Assembly (NCBI GenBank): GCA_002437115.1
Contig: DJOD01000023.1
Location: 45,895 to 109,894 of the forward strand
DNA from: Prevotella sp. UBA6447
GTDB taxonomy: Bacteria > Bacteroidota > Bacteroidia > Bacteroidales > Bacteroidaceae
Direction of reading: 5' to 3'
DNA: 64,000 nt
Within the stretch, counting starts at the first letter, position 1; each line of letters begins with the position of its first letter. Below the pieces are notes generated by a model, which worked only from the letters and a program-made list of their open reading frames with translations, did not search any database and had not been told where the DNA came from. Below are positions 9,294-18,600 of this stretch, piece after piece. The translations under genes were made by a program, and so were the position numbers.

Positions 9294-10181
9294 TCATTCT
9301 TTATAGACGGTTGTCTCGGGTGGTATGTCTTCTAACACCCACGTGTTGGCGCCCACCGTGCATCCGTGACCGATGCGTATTCTGCCCAGCAGGGTAGCGT
9401 TGGCATACACGATGACATCATCATCGATGACGGGGTGGCGTGGAATGCCCTTGATGGGATTCCCCTTCTCGTCAAGGGGGAAACTCTTGGCTCCGAGCGT
9501 AACCCCCTGATAGAGCTTCACATGATTGCCGATGACACAAGTTTCTCCGATGACCACGCCCGTTCCGTGGTCGATGGTGAAATAATTGCCGATGGTGGCA
9601 CCAGGATGGATATCGACGCCAGTCTCGGAATGCGCCATTTCGGTTATCATGCGTGGGATGAGCGGCACGTTCAGCAGGAAGAGTTCGTGCGCGAACCGAT
9701 AGCTTGCCAAGGCCTTGATGACTGGGTAGCACAACAGGATTTCAGCGATGCTCTTGGCTGCGGGGTCACCATTGTAGGCCGCTTCCACATCGGTTGCCAG
9801 CACCTTTCGGATCTTGGGAAGCCTGCATATCATGTCGCTTGCCAGATTGCGCGCTTGCTGCTTGAGATCGTTCCTTTCTCGTTGTGGCTCACATTCCTCA
9901 GAGAAACACAGTCCAGCCAATATCTGTTCTGTGAGCAGAACGCTCAACTTTTCCACCTCTACCCCGATTTGGTATTTGATGGTCTGTATGTTGAGTTGGG
10001 ATTTTCCGAAGAATCCTGGAAAGAGTATCGCGCGCGCCAATTGCACAATTTCCTCAAGGACATGGCTCGATGGCAGGGGATATCCTTCCCGATGTTGATG
10101 GAAGAGACCTTTTAGTGTGCTCGGGTCTGAAAGCTGGTCAACGGTTTCTGTCAGCAAGTGAGGCGTGTTTTGGATGCTCAT
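9294..10181 (-). CDS. Serine O-acetyltransferase
   Basis: 295 residues from the ATG at 10181 (MSIQNTPH); a 17-residue extension to 10232 would start upstream of the -7 element and is rejected. Transfers acetyl from acetyl-CoA to serine, the first committed step of cysteine synthesis. It has the helical N-terminal domain and a C-terminal left-handed beta-helix of hexapeptide repeats (IHPGATIGNYFTIDHGTGVV, VIGETCVIGNHVKLYQGV). The long N-terminal domain fits the EpsC/SatA branch rather than enterobacterial CysE. No cysK neighbour is visible. Confidence 0.93.
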   Translation of the reverse strand: MSIQNTPHLLTETVDQLSDPSTLKGLFHQHREGYPLPSSHVLEEIVQLARAILFPGFFGKSQLNIQTIKYQIGVEVEKLSVLLTEQILAGLCFSEECEPQRERNDLKQQARNLASDMICRLPKIRKVLATDVEAAYNGDPAAKSIAEILLCYPVIKALASYRFAHELFLLNVPLIPRMITEMAHSETGVDIHPGATIGNYFTIDHGTGVVIGETCVIGNHVKLYQGVTLGAKSFPLDEKGNPIKGIPRHPVIDDDVIVYANATLLGRIRIGHGCTVGANTWVLEDIPPETTVYKE

Positions 10182-10205
10182 CTTCGGGTTACAATATTCT
10201 GTCCG

Positions 10206-10213
10206 CAAAGTTA
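10206..10213 (-). promoter_or_regulatory. Bacteroidota -7 element, serine acetyltransferase
   Basis: TAACTTTG on the minus strand, 25 bases upstream of the ATG at 10181 and directly downstream of the hairpin that ends the preceding transcript. The -33 match is poor. Confidence 0.55.
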
Positions 10214-10225
10214 CAAAATTATTTA

Positions 10226-10279
10226 AAAGCAAAAAAGCAAAGCGGCAAAAAATGTATTGCTCGCTTTGCTTTTTGCTTT
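10226..10279 (-). terminator. Long hairpin ending the activase transcript
   Basis: Arms 10226-10244 and 10262-10279 form about 18 pairs with one bulge (core CGCTTTGC/GCAAAGCG). On the minus strand the distal arm is T-rich and runs into TTTTAAAT. It sits 45 bases after the stop of the 1443-residue gene. Confidence 0.7.
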
Positions 10280-10323
10280 CTCACGGAAGGGACTTAATGT
10301 TGGGCCTCGTAGCTTGCTTCTGC

Positions 10324-13300
10324 TCACGCGATACTGTCAAGAAAGAGCAGCAGGCGGTTTGTGACATTGACCGCCGATACGCCCGCGTCGAAGTCGAGCG
10401 ACACAAGGTTAAGCTGCGGGTAGTCGGTCTTCAGCCGTTTCTCAATGCCCTTCGAGACGATGTGGTTGGCGATGCATCCGAAGGGTTGCAGGCTGGCCAC
10501 GTTGCAGATCCCCTGCTTCACCATGCTGATGATGTCGCTTGGCAAGAGCCACCCTTCTCCAAATTGTGCCGCGAGCGACACCACCCCGTTTACCTCTTTG
10601 GCATCGTCGAAAATGTTGGTGAACGGACGGAAGTAACGGAAGCGCGAAGCCAGTTTGTTGATGCGCTTCTCACGTTGCCAAATCAAGTTGTAAATTACCT
10701 TCACAGCGAAGTCGGGCACATGAGAGCATTTCAGTGCCATGTGTTTCTGGGCGATGACGTTGACAAACTCTTGCAAGAAAAAAGGCGAGAGCAGCGCGGG
10801 CACCACTTCGAAGCCCCGCTCGATGATTTTTTTTGCGAGGAACTGGTGTGCAAAGGGGTTGAACTTGAGGAAAATCTCGCCTACGATGCCCACGGCAGGC
10901 ACGTCCTTGTCGGCTGTTATCTCATCAAACTCCTTGGCGGCCTGCGCGATGAGCTCCATGAGCGCGTTGGCGTTGTTGTCGAGGATAGGTTGATTGGCCA
11001 ATTGCATGTACTTGTCGCGCAGCGCCTCTGCCGCGTTGGCCGACTTCCCCACGGGCATGGCATACGACGGTTTCAGGCGCGACACGGAAGCGTGGTACAT
11101 TTTTGACAAGGTGTCGCCATAGAGAAATGTGGTGACGATGATGGATGCATGGCTCACCCAGGGTATGTCCATCTTGTCGCTTTGTGTCTGGTCTTCTGTA
11201 GCACTGGTCGACACACCGAGCGTGATGAGGGGCACCTGGCGGAAGCCGTTGGCGTCCATGGCGCGCCTGATGAGGGCTGCATAGTTGGTGGCGCGGCACT
11301 GGCCACCTGTCTGGCTCATCGCCACGGATATCTTGTCGGGGTCGTATCGTCCCGAGCGCAAGGCCTTCACGATGTCGCCGATAATGAGTGTCGCTGGATA
11401 ACAAATTTCGTTGTTGGCGTATTTCAGACCCAGTTCGGCACTTTTCGCGTCGCTCATGGGCAGTACCTCCACGTCGAAGCCGATGGTGTGGCAGAGTGAG
11501 GTGAGCACCGGCGTGAGATACTCGGTGAAGTATGGTGCGAGGATGTGGCGCTTTGCAGCACCCTTCATGGGACGCTCGACGAAGGGCTCGATGGCCGACT
11601 GCGCTTTGGGCACGACCTGCCCGCGCAGCGACTCGATGAGGGAGCGCACGCGGAGCTTCAGGCTACCGATGTTGCTCACGTCATCGATCTTGAGCAGAGT
11701 GAACGGCTTGCCGTGGTTTTTCATGATGGCGCGCAACTCGTCTTGTATGAACGCGTCGGGGCCGCAGCCGAACGATGTCATCTGCACCAGCTGCACGTCG
11801 CCTGGCTGCTCCGCGCACCACTGCGCCGCCTTGATGATGCGGTTCATGTAAGCCCACTGTCTGACGAGGTATGTCTCTCCCGTACCTGTGGTGCTGTCGC
11901 CGCGCACGATGTCGTCGGAGATGACATTCGCGCCCAAGGAGGCGATCATCTCCGACAGTTTGTGCTGTACGAGCGGGTCGGCATGATAGGGTCGGCCTAC
12001 CAGCATGATGGTCAGCTTGCCCTTTCGTCGGCTCTCCCTGAGGATGTTGCTGGCGCGCTGGCGGAGGTTCGCCGCGTGGCGTTCCTGGGCTTCCACAGCC
12101 TGGAAGAAGGCGCGCTGTATGGTCTGGTCGCTCACGCCCAGCCCCTTGAGGTATTGGCGTATCTGCCTGTGGAGCAACTTGAGGTTGCTGAAGTTTATGA
12201 CGGGCGAATCGACACGCTTTTTCAAGCTCATGGCATTGCGTATGACATCTGAGTAGGCGGCCACGATGGGACAGTTGTAGCTGTTGGTGTTGCGCTCGTC
12301 GTCTTGTCGCTCAAACACCACATATGGCATGAAGATGAACGACACGTCGCTGACGTCGAGCTCTTGGATATGCGCGTGTGCCAGCTTGGCCGGGAAGCAG
12401 ATGTTGTCGCTCATCACCGTGTGGAGGGTCGCCTCATAGCGACTGAAATGACTTTCGCTGCTGAGCATCACTTGGAAGCCCGCCTCTGTGAACAGCGTGA
12501 ACCAGAAGGGGTAGTCCTCATACATGTTGAGCACGCGCGGTATGCCTACGCGCTGTTGACCGTTGGCGAGCGGCTTGGCAGGTTCGGAGGCGAGCGTCAC
12601 GCCCTTCCAAGGTTGTATCACCTTCTGCTCGTAGATGTTCTCGCCCTTGATGTCCTTGTTGCCCTTATTGTTGAACATGCGTTCACACTTGTTGCCCGAG
12701 TAGAACCGTCGGCCGCCGCCAAAGTCGTACATTGTCACCGAGCAGCGGTTCTCGCAGCCCTTGCAGCCCAATAGGCGCGTGTCGTAGGCGGCGAGGCCCA
12801 ACAGGCTGTCGACCGAGCGTACCGCTCGCTGGGCTCCCTTGTCGAGAGCCCGTTTGTGCAGTGCGTGGAGCGCACAGCCATAGGCCCCCATCATCTCGGG
12901 CATGTTGCTCCGTGCCACCTGAGTGTGGGTCAGCAGCTCGAAGGCTCTGACCACCGAGTCGTTTTTCATCGTGCCGCCTTGCACCACGATTTTTCCGCCG
13001 AGGTCATCGTTTTCGCGAAGTTTCAGAACCTTGTAGAGGCAGTTGCGCACGACGGAGTAGGATAGCCCAGCAGCGATGTCGGCCACTGACGCGCCCTCGC
13101 GCAGCACCTGTTTTACCTTCGAGTTCATGAAGACAGTGCATCGTGTGCCCAGGTCGCACGGCTCCTTGGCTCGGCAAGCCAGTTGGGCGAAGTCGGCCAC
13201 GCCATAGCCGAGGTTCTTGGCAAAAGTTTGTATGAACGTGCCGCACCCTGAAGAGCATGCCTCGTTGAGTTCCATGCGCACCACGGCACCATGGTCTACA

Positions 13301-14655
13301 AAGATGGCTTTCATGTCCTGCCCGCCAATGTCGAGGATGAACGACACGTCGGGCACCAGTCGCTCGGCTGCCCGGTAGTGGGCCATGGTCTCGATGATGC
13401 TGTCGTCGAGGCCGAAAGCTGTCTGGATGAGTTCCTCGCCGTACCCCGTTGCGCAGGAGCCGACGACCTGCAGGTCGGTGCCGACTTTGCGGGTCGCCGC
13501 CAGCAACCGGCCGAAGCCTTCCCTTGCCGCCTTGATGGGGTTGCCGAGATTCATGGAGTAGTCGGCAAACACAATTTGCCCTTCCTCGCCCGCATTGGCT
13601 CTGGCGGCTATAATCTTGGTGGTGGTCGAACCGGAGTCGATGCCAATCACTACTTGTTCCACGCCGCGTCGCAAGGGATGCACGGGGGTTGTGTGGCTGT
13701 TCTTGTGGAAGAGCCACTCCGTGTGTTCCGTCTCGTCGCGGAACAAGGGAGCCAACCGTTGCTCGTTATCATCCTGGTTGGTGTGGCTGTTCGTGCTACA
13801 GGCAGTGTTCCTATGTGGCACTTGGGAATTGTCAGCAAACGTGTGGAACAGTTGGTCGAGCGTCACGGTGCGGCCTTTCTCTGCCTGGATAGCACATCCC
13901 AAGGCTGGTATGAGATTGCCGTCGCTGAGCACGATGAAGTCGTCAGGACGCATCTTCAGGTAGTCGGCAAAGGCCTTGCGAAGCGCTGGTAGGAAGGTGA
14001 AGGGGCCGCCACAGAGCAGGATGGGGGCCTTGAAGGTGCAACCGTGGCTCAAGGTGGTCACCGTCTGCACGGCGATGCTATGGAAGATGCTGGCGGCAAT
14101 GTCGGCCTCAGGCAGGTTGCGTGCCATGAGATTTTGTATGTCTGTCTTGGCAAACACGCCACAACGGGCAGCCATGGGGTAGAGGGTGGTGGCTCGCAAG
14201 GCCAAGTCGCTCATGTGCTGGTTGTCGCACCCCATGAGCACAGCCATCTGGTCGATGAACGCTCCTGTGCCGCCAGCGCAGTTGCCGTTCATACGGAGCT
14301 CCGTGCTCTTTCCGTTGAAGAACACCACCTTGGCGTCTTCGCCGCCAATGTCGATGAGTGCCTCTGTTTCTGGATGGCTGTGTCGGGCGTAGACGGTAGC
14401 CGCCACCACCTCCTGCACGAAAGTGGCATGCAGTTGCTCAGCTGTGGCCATGCCCACTGAGCCCGTGACGCACACGCGCAGCTTACAGTTGCCCAACCTC
14501 TGCTTGATGTCGTCGAGATACGCCCTCACCAGGTCGTTGACCCTTGCGTTGTGACGCTCGTAACGCGAGTAGGCCAGAGCACCGCGTTCGTCCACCACGA
14601 CTACCTTGGCCGTTGTGGAGCCCACGTCGAGTCCCATCCGGTAAGTTCCTTGCAT
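10324..14655 (-). CDS. Large acyl-CoA dehydratase activase (two BcrAD/BadFG ATPase domains plus DUF2229/HgdB-like)
   Basis: 1443 residues. Domain order: first ASKHA ATPase with GLDVGSTTAK (~residue 8) and IGGEDAK; second with GIDSGSTTTK (~335) and DIGGQDMKA; then a Cys-rich linker CKGCENRC (~630); then DUF2229 and a HgdB-like region with GRPYHADPLVQHK and CYPATL. In 2-hydroxyacyl-CoA dehydratase systems the activase injects an electron driven by ATP hydrolysis, using a [4Fe-4S] cluster. Here activator-like and component-D-like parts are on one chain. No separate HgdA/HgdB dehydratase genes are nearby, so the substrate is unknown. Single-gene unit between its own -7 element (14681-14688) and terminator. 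Confidence 0.9.
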   Translation of the reverse strand: MQGTYRMGLDVGSTTAKVVVVDERGALAYSRYERHNARVNDLVRAYLDDIKQRLGNCKLRVCVTGSVGMATAEQLHATFVQEVVAATVYARHSHPETEALIDIGGEDAKVVFFNGKSTELRMNGNCAGGTGAFIDQMAVLMGCDNQHMSDLALRATTLYPMAARCGVFAKTDIQNLMARNLPEADIAASIFHSIAVQTVTTLSHGCTFKAPILLCGGPFTFLPALRKAFADYLKMRPDDFIVLSDGNLIPALGCAIQAEKGRTVTLDQLFHTFADNSQVPHRNTACSTNSHTNQDDNEQRLAPLFRDETEHTEWLFHKNSHTTPVHPLRRGVEQVVIGIDSGSTTTKIIAARANAGEEGQIVFADYSMNLGNPIKAAREGFGRLLAATRKVGTDLQVVGSCATGYGEELIQTAFGLDDSIIETMAHYRAAERLVPDVSFILDIGGQDMKAIFVDHGAVVRMELNEACSSGCGTFIQTFAKNLGYGVADFAQLACRAKEPCDLGTRCTVFMNSKVKQVLREGASVADIAAGLSYSVVRNCLYKVLKLRENDDLGGKIVVQGGTMKNDSVVRAFELLTHTQVARSNMPEMMGAYGCALHALHKRALDKGAQRAVRSVDSLLGLAAYDTRLLGCKGCENRCSVTMYDFGGGRRFYSGNKCERMFNNKGNKDIKGENIYEQKVIQPWKGVTLASEPAKPLANGQQRVGIPRVLNMYEDYPFWFTLFTEAGFQVMLSSESHFSRYEATLHTVMSDNICFPAKLAHAHIQELDVSDVSFIFMPYVVFERQDDERNTNSYNCPIVAAYSDVIRNAMSLKKRVDSPVINFSNLKLLHRQIRQYLKGLGVSDQTIQRAFFQAVEAQERHAANLRQRASNILRESRRKGKLTIMLVGRPYHADPLVQHKLSEMIASLGANVISDDIVRGDSTTGTGETYLVRQWAYMNRIIKAAQWCAEQPGDVQLVQMTSFGCGPDAFIQDELRAIMKNHGKPFTLLKIDDVSNIGSLKLRVRSLIESLRGQVVPKAQSAIEPFVERPMKGAAKRHILAPYFTEYLTPVLTSLCHTIGFDVEVLPMSDAKSAELGLKYANNEICYPATLIIGDIVKALRSGRYDPDKISVAMSQTGGQCRATNYAALIRRAMDANGFRQVPLITLGVSTSATEDQTQSDKMDIPWVSHASIIVTTFLYGDTLSKMYHASVSRLKPSYAMPVGKSANAAEALRDKYMQLANQPILDNNANALMELIAQAAKEFDEITADKDVPAVGIVGEIFLKFNPFAHQFLAKKIIERGFEVVPALLSPFFLQEFVNVIAQKHMALKCSHVPDFAVKVIYNLIWQREKRINKLASRFRYFRPFTNIFDDAKEVNGVVSLAAQFGEGWLLPSDIISMVKQGICNVASLQPFGCIANHIVSKGIEKRLKTDYPQLNLVSLDFDAGVSAVNVTNRLLLFLDSIA

Positions 14656-14680
14656 GATGCTCCTTTTTGATTTTATTGTG

Positions 14681-14688
14681 CAAAGGTA
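14681..14688 (-). promoter_or_regulatory. Bacteroidota -7 element, activase gene
   Basis: TACCTTTG on the minus strand, 26 bases upstream of the ATG at 14655. No clear -33 element. Confidence 0.5.
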
Positions 14689-14758
14689 GTGCTTTTTTTG
14701 AAGTTGGATGAAATACGTTAGTGTTTTTTAAACATGATGTCTGGGCTCGATTATCATG

Positions 14759-14786
14759 AAAAAAGGATGCTGGTTAAGGCATCCTT
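14759..14786 (-). terminator. Intrinsic terminator of the 14810-15207 remnant
   Basis: Perfect 8-pair stem (14763-14770 and 14779-14786, loop TGGTTAAG); on the minus strand it runs straight into six Ts. It lies 23 bases after the restored stop of the frameshifted gene, and upstream of the activase promoter, so it insulates the two. Confidence 0.75.
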
Positions 14787-14809
14787 GTGAATGATCGAAC
14801 TATAATATT

Positions 14810-15207
14810 TTATAATCCTACTTTCAAACCTCGCTGTTTGAATTTGAATTCATCAAAAGCGTCACCAATTTGAACAGACACTTTTTTATGAGGCGATTGT
14901 CATCAGATGTTGTCGGTAAGATGGTGACTGTCAATGTATTCCCATTGCGAGTAGCTATTGTCCAATTTGCTGTTATGGTTAAGTCTTCATGATCATCATA
15001 GGCGGGTGCAAACTTTTTCCCCCTAGCCTTCTGTTCTGTAACGCCAGTTATCCAAAACCCACGTACACCTCGCCCCCATTTAACTTGACAAACATAGCTC
15101 AAAAACAGGCGTTTTTGGAAAGCGCACCTAATTTGCACGCGTAGAAGCTCTGTTTTTACAAGTTTACGCAAACAGCTGTCAATGAGGATGTTGCGAGATA
15201 AAAACAA
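14810..15207 (-). pseudogene. Frameshifted remnant, possible BACON-like/lipoprotein C-terminus
   Basis: The open frame 14824-15207 encodes 127 residues. Its C-terminal half has a beta-sandwich look (ANWTIATRNGNTLTVTI then TSDDNRLIKK). At the six-A run (T6 at 14882-14887 on plus) the frame turns to unlikely sequence (CLFKLVTLL). Adding one A continues as VSVQIGDAFDEFKFKQRG and ends with LKVGL and a stop at 14810-14812, as in the last strands of BACON-like domains of Bacteroidota surface lipoproteins. The first ~50 residues (Cys/Leu/Arg-rich) do not look like real protein, so more damage upstream is likely. The family assignment is tentative; the frame argument is seen directly. Confidence 0.45.
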
Positions 15208-15609
15208 GAAAAGAAAATAATCCCGGCGTTCCTGGTTTCTCGATAGATGCCTAATTGAGCCTCAATAGGTATCCTTTCGATTCATCATGAAGCCTTTTTC
15301 ACGTCTCAATCTGGCTTTAATCGTGACTCGATTGGGCATCAACCTCCACGTTCTTCTTCTTTTTTTCGCTCTTCCGAGGAGTATCACTCCTTCTTTTCAC
15401 GTCTTTTGCTCTCCAGAATGCTTGTTCCACAGAGTCCTGTATTTTCAGAAAAATGATGACATGATTACCCATTGGGGCAACATGCCGAAGGCATATTTCC
15501 TGCGCCCCCTCTTGTTGACAGCAATGCAAAAAACCGTCAGAACACGCCCTCGGGTATTAACTTATGTTAAGGGTCTTGTTTTGTTGTTAGACTTGCGCAT
15601 CTTTTTTTG
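15208..15609. other. Intergenic stretch, nothing recognised
   Basis: About 400 bases between the remnant and the rarA promoter. An imperfect palindrome (CCTAATTGAG / CCTCAATAGG) lies near 15250-15270. The plus-strand ORF 15287-15631 runs over the rarA promoter and start and looks non-coding. No tRNA or structured RNA recognised. Confidence 0.5.
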
Positions 15610-15617
15610 TAACTTTG
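15610..15617 (+). promoter_or_regulatory. -7 element of rarA; near-leaderless transcript
   Basis: TAACTTTG matches TAnnTTTG exactly and ends 6 bases before the ATG at 15624. With the usual distance from -7 to the transcription start, the mRNA would begin at or next to the start codon. TTG triplets at 15581-15586 are possible but loosely spaced -33 elements. Confidence 0.6.
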
Positions 15618-15623
15618 CATTTC

Positions 15624-16916
15624 ATGAGTGAACCATTGGCAGAACGTTTGCGCCCCCGCACGCTTGACGACTACGTGGGGCAGGAGCACCTTGTGGGCCC
15701 CGGTGCGGTGCTCAGGAAGATGATAGAGAGCGGCCACGTCACGAGCTTCATCCTCTGGGGGCCTCCTGGTGTGGGCAAGACCACGCTGGCACAGATTGTG
15801 GCCAACACGCTCAAGGTGCCGTTCTACACGCTGAGCGCCGTGACAAGCGGCGTGAAGGATGTGCGCGATGTCATCGATCGTGCGAAGAAGGGCCGCTTCT
15901 TCAGTTCCGAGTCGCCCATCCTCTTCATCGACGAGATACACCGCTTCTCGAAATCGCAGCAAGACTCGTTGTTAGGTGCCGTGGAGAAAGGCATCGTGAC
16001 GCTCATCGGTGCCACGACCGAGAATCCTTCGTTTGAGGTGATTAGGCCCCTGCTTTCGCGTTGCCAGCTCTATGTGCTGAAACCGCTCGGCGTAGACGAC
16101 CTTGAGAAGTTACTCCACCGTGCGGTGACCACTGACGTGGAGCTACGCGAAAAGCACATCCAGCTATGCGAGACGGCGGCGATGCTACGTTACAGTGGCG
16201 GCGACGCCCGCAAGCTGCTCAACATCCTGCAACTGGTGGTGGAGTCTGCCGAGGACGACCCCATTGTCATCACCGACAAACTGGTGGAAGAGCGCCTACA
16301 GCAGAACCCGCTGGCCTACGACAAGCAGGGTGACATGCACTACGACATCATCTCGGCTTTCATCAAGAGCATACGTGGGTCGGACCCCGACGCCGCGCTC
16401 TACTGGATGGCCCGCATGATCGAGGGTGGCGAGGACCCACAGTTCATAGCCCGCCGCCTGGTCATCAGCGCTGCCGAGGACATCGGCCTGGCCAACCCCA
16501 ACGCCCTGTTGCTGGCTAACGCGGCCTTCGATGCCGTGATGAAGATAGGCTGGCCAGAGGGCCGCATACCTCTTGCAGAGGCTGTGGTTTACTTGGCCAC
16601 CAGTCCTAAGAGCAACTCGGCCTACCTGGCCATCGGCGAGGCCCTGAAGGAGGTGAAGCAAAGTGGCAACCAACCCGTGCCCCTGCCCATCAGGAACGCG
16701 CCCACCGAGCTCATGGCAAACTTGGGTTACCACGACGGATACAAGTACCCGCACGACTACCCAGGCAACTTCACCGAACAACAATACCTTCCCGACGGCC
16801 TGCGGGAGCGCCGTTTCTGGCATGCCCAGCACAGCCCGGCGGAGGACAAGCTCTACCAGCGCATGGTAAACTGCTGGGGGGAGCGATACAAGGAACAAGA
16901 CAAACGGAAACAATGA
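15624..16916 (+). CDS. rarA: Replication-associated recombination protein A (AAA+ ATPase)
   Basis: 430 residues from the ATG at 15624 (MSEPLAERLR); a TTG start three codons earlier is unlikely because it overlaps the -7 element. Walker A GPPGVGKTT (46-54), Walker B FIDEIHRF (101-108) and sensor GATTENPSFEV are present, followed by the helical tetramerisation domain of the RarA/MgsA/WRNIP1 family. Acts at stalled replication forks together with clamp and SSB. The stop overlaps the next start by 4 bases (ATGA), so the dehydrogenase gene is translationally coupled. Confidence 0.96.
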   Translation: MSEPLAERLRPRTLDDYVGQEHLVGPGAVLRKMIESGHVTSFILWGPPGVGKTTLAQIVANTLKVPFYTLSAVTSGVKDVRDVIDRAKKGRFFSSESPILFIDEIHRFSKSQQDSLLGAVEKGIVTLIGATTENPSFEVIRPLLSRCQLYVLKPLGVDDLEKLLHRAVTTDVELREKHIQLCETAAMLRYSGGDARKLLNILQLVVESAEDDPIVITDKLVEERLQQNPLAYDKQGDMHYDIISAFIKSIRGSDPDAALYWMARMIEGGEDPQFIARRLVISAAEDIGLANPNALLLANAAFDAVMKIGWPEGRIPLAEAVVYLATSPKSNSAYLAIGEALKEVKQSGNQPVPLPIRNAPTELMANLGYHDGYKYPHDYPGNFTEQQYLPDGLRERRFWHAQHSPAEDKLYQRMVNCWGERYKEQDKRKQ

Positions 16917-17863
16917 ACATCGTAGAACTCGACAGCTATGCCGCCAACCCTGGCGACCTCTCTTGGGAGGGACTGAAACAATGGGGGCGGCTCACCATCT
17001 ACCCGCGCACCGCGCCCGAGGATGTCGTGGCGCGCGCCAAGGAGGCCGATGCCATTCTCATCAACAAGGTTAACATCACGGAGGACATCCTCCGCCAACT
17101 GCCTAAACTCCGCTATATCGGCGTGCTGGCCACGGGCTACAACGTGGTTGACGTGGAAGCCGCCCACCGCCACGGCGTGACGGTGACCAACATACCGGCT
17201 TACAGTACCGACTCGGTGGTGCAGATGACCTTCGCCCACATCCTCAACATCACCAACCAGGTGGCGCATTACGCCGACGCCTCGCGCCAAGGGCGCTGGG
17301 GCGCCAACCCCGACTTCTGCTATTGGGACACGCCCCTCGTGGAACTGGCTGGCAAGACGTTAGGCATCGTCGGCCTTGGCAACATCGGGATGCGCGTGGC
17401 CAACATCGCCCACCAGTTTGGCATGGATGTGTTTGCCCTGACCTCCAAGGATGCCTCGTCGCTTCCCGAGGGCATACAGAAGACCACGCTCGATGGGCTC
17501 TTGGGCGTGTCGGACATCGTGACGCTCCACTGTCCGCTCACCAGCGCCAACCACCACCTGCTCAACGCCGAGAAGATAGGCCGCATGAGACAAGGAGCCA
17601 TCCTCATCAACACGGCGCGCGGCGCGCTCGTCGATGAGCAGGCCGTGGCCGACGCGCTCGAGACTGGGCAACTGGCCGGCTACGGGGCCGATGTCATGGA
17701 GGAGGAGCCCCCACGCCAGGGCAGCCCGCTCTTCGCGCAGCCCCACGCGTATCTCACGCCACACATCGCCTGGGCAACACGCGAAGCGCGCGAGAGGCTG
17801 ATGCGCATTTGCGTAGACAATGTGCGCGCCTTCGTTGAGGGGCACCCCCAAAACGTGGTGTGA
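16913..17863 (+). CDS. D-2-hydroxyacid dehydrogenase
   Basis: 316 residues. NAD-dependent family of phosphoglycerate, glycerate and hydroxypyruvate reductases. The Rossmann motif GIVGLGNIGMRVA lies near residue 147; catalytic Arg in NTARGALVDEQAV, Glu in the EEEPP stretch, and His in LTPHIAWAT near 283 are all there. At this length, without an ACT domain, it resembles glycerate dehydrogenase/hydroxypyruvate reductase more than SerA. The substrate cannot be fixed from sequence. ATGA overlap with rarA. Confidence 0.9.
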   Translation: MNIVELDSYAANPGDLSWEGLKQWGRLTIYPRTAPEDVVARAKEADAILINKVNITEDILRQLPKLRYIGVLATGYNVVDVEAAHRHGVTVTNIPAYSTDSVVQMTFAHILNITNQVAHYADASRQGRWGANPDFCYWDTPLVELAGKTLGIVGLGNIGMRVANIAHQFGMDVFALTSKDASSLPEGIQKTTLDGLLGVSDIVTLHCPLTSANHHLLNAEKIGRMRQGAILINTARGALVDEQAVADALETGQLAGYGADVMEEEPPRQGSPLFAQPHAYLTPHIAWATREARERLMRICVDNVRAFVEGHPQNVV

Positions 17864-17961
17864 GGACACCCCCTCAAACATTCTGACAATCTGTTTTTCA
17901 ACCTTGTAACCCTCTTTGTCAAAGCACAATGCTCAATGCTGATCCTGTCGTGGTGCACACC

Positions 17962-18564
17962 ATGCAGCAAATCATAGAAATCCTGGGAACCTTAGCCTTT
18001 GCCATCTCGGGCATCCGCCATGCCGCCGCCAAGCACTACGACTGGTTTGGCGGTTTCGTGTGTGGCATCGCGGTGGCCATCGGCGGCGGGACGCTGCGCG
18101 ACGTGATGCTGGGAGCCACACCCTTCTGGATGACCTCGCCCATGTACATCCTGTGCACGCTTCTGGCACAGTTTATCGTCATCGTCTTTGCGCGCTCGCT
18201 CAAGCGCCTCGACAACGCCTGGTTTGCCTTCGACACGCTGGGCCTTGCCTCGTTCACCATCACGGGCCTGCAGAAGACCCTCGACTATGGTCACCCGTTC
18301 TGGGTGGCCATCATCATGGGCTGCATTACGGGCGCGGCGGGAGGCGTGATACGCGACGTGTTGCTCAACAAGATTCCTGTCATCTTCCGAAAGGAGATTT
18401 ATGCCATGGCCTCCATCGTGGGCGGACTGCTCTATTGGGTGATGATCAGCTTGGGCGTCAGCATGCCCATCACGGCTGTGGCCACGTTTGTCTTCATTGT
18501 GCTTGTGCGTTTCCTGGCCGTGAAATACCACATATCGCTGCCAGTTCTCAAGGGCGAGGAGTGA
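17962..18564 (+). CDS. TRIC-type cation channel family protein (UPF0126)
   Basis: 200 residues from the ATG at 17962 (MQQIIEILGTLAFAISG); an ATG at 17929 would add 11 hydrophilic residues. Seven hydrophobic segments in two repeats, each with the family signature: GIAVAIGGGTLRDVMLG and CITGAAGGVIRDVLLN. Bacterial homologues of trimeric intracellular cation channels are thought to conduct K+ across the inner membrane. Convergent with the patatin gene, 36 bases apart. Confidence 0.92.
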   Translation: MQQIIEILGTLAFAISGIRHAAAKHYDWFGGFVCGIAVAIGGGTLRDVMLGATPFWMTSPMYILCTLLAQFIVIVFARSLKRLDNAWFAFDTLGLASFTITGLQKTLDYGHPFWVAIIMGCITGAAGGVIRDVLLNKIPVIFRKEIYAMASIVGGLLYWVMISLGVSMPITAVATFVFIVLVRFLAVKYHISLPVLKGEE

Positions 18565-18600
18565 CCCATCCTCTCGTTTCCGGCATGGGCTTGCTTTCGC

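Noticed and set aside
15287..15631. 114-codon plus-strand ORF upstream of rarA
   Set aside because: It overlaps the rarA promoter and start, and its translation has no recognisable features.
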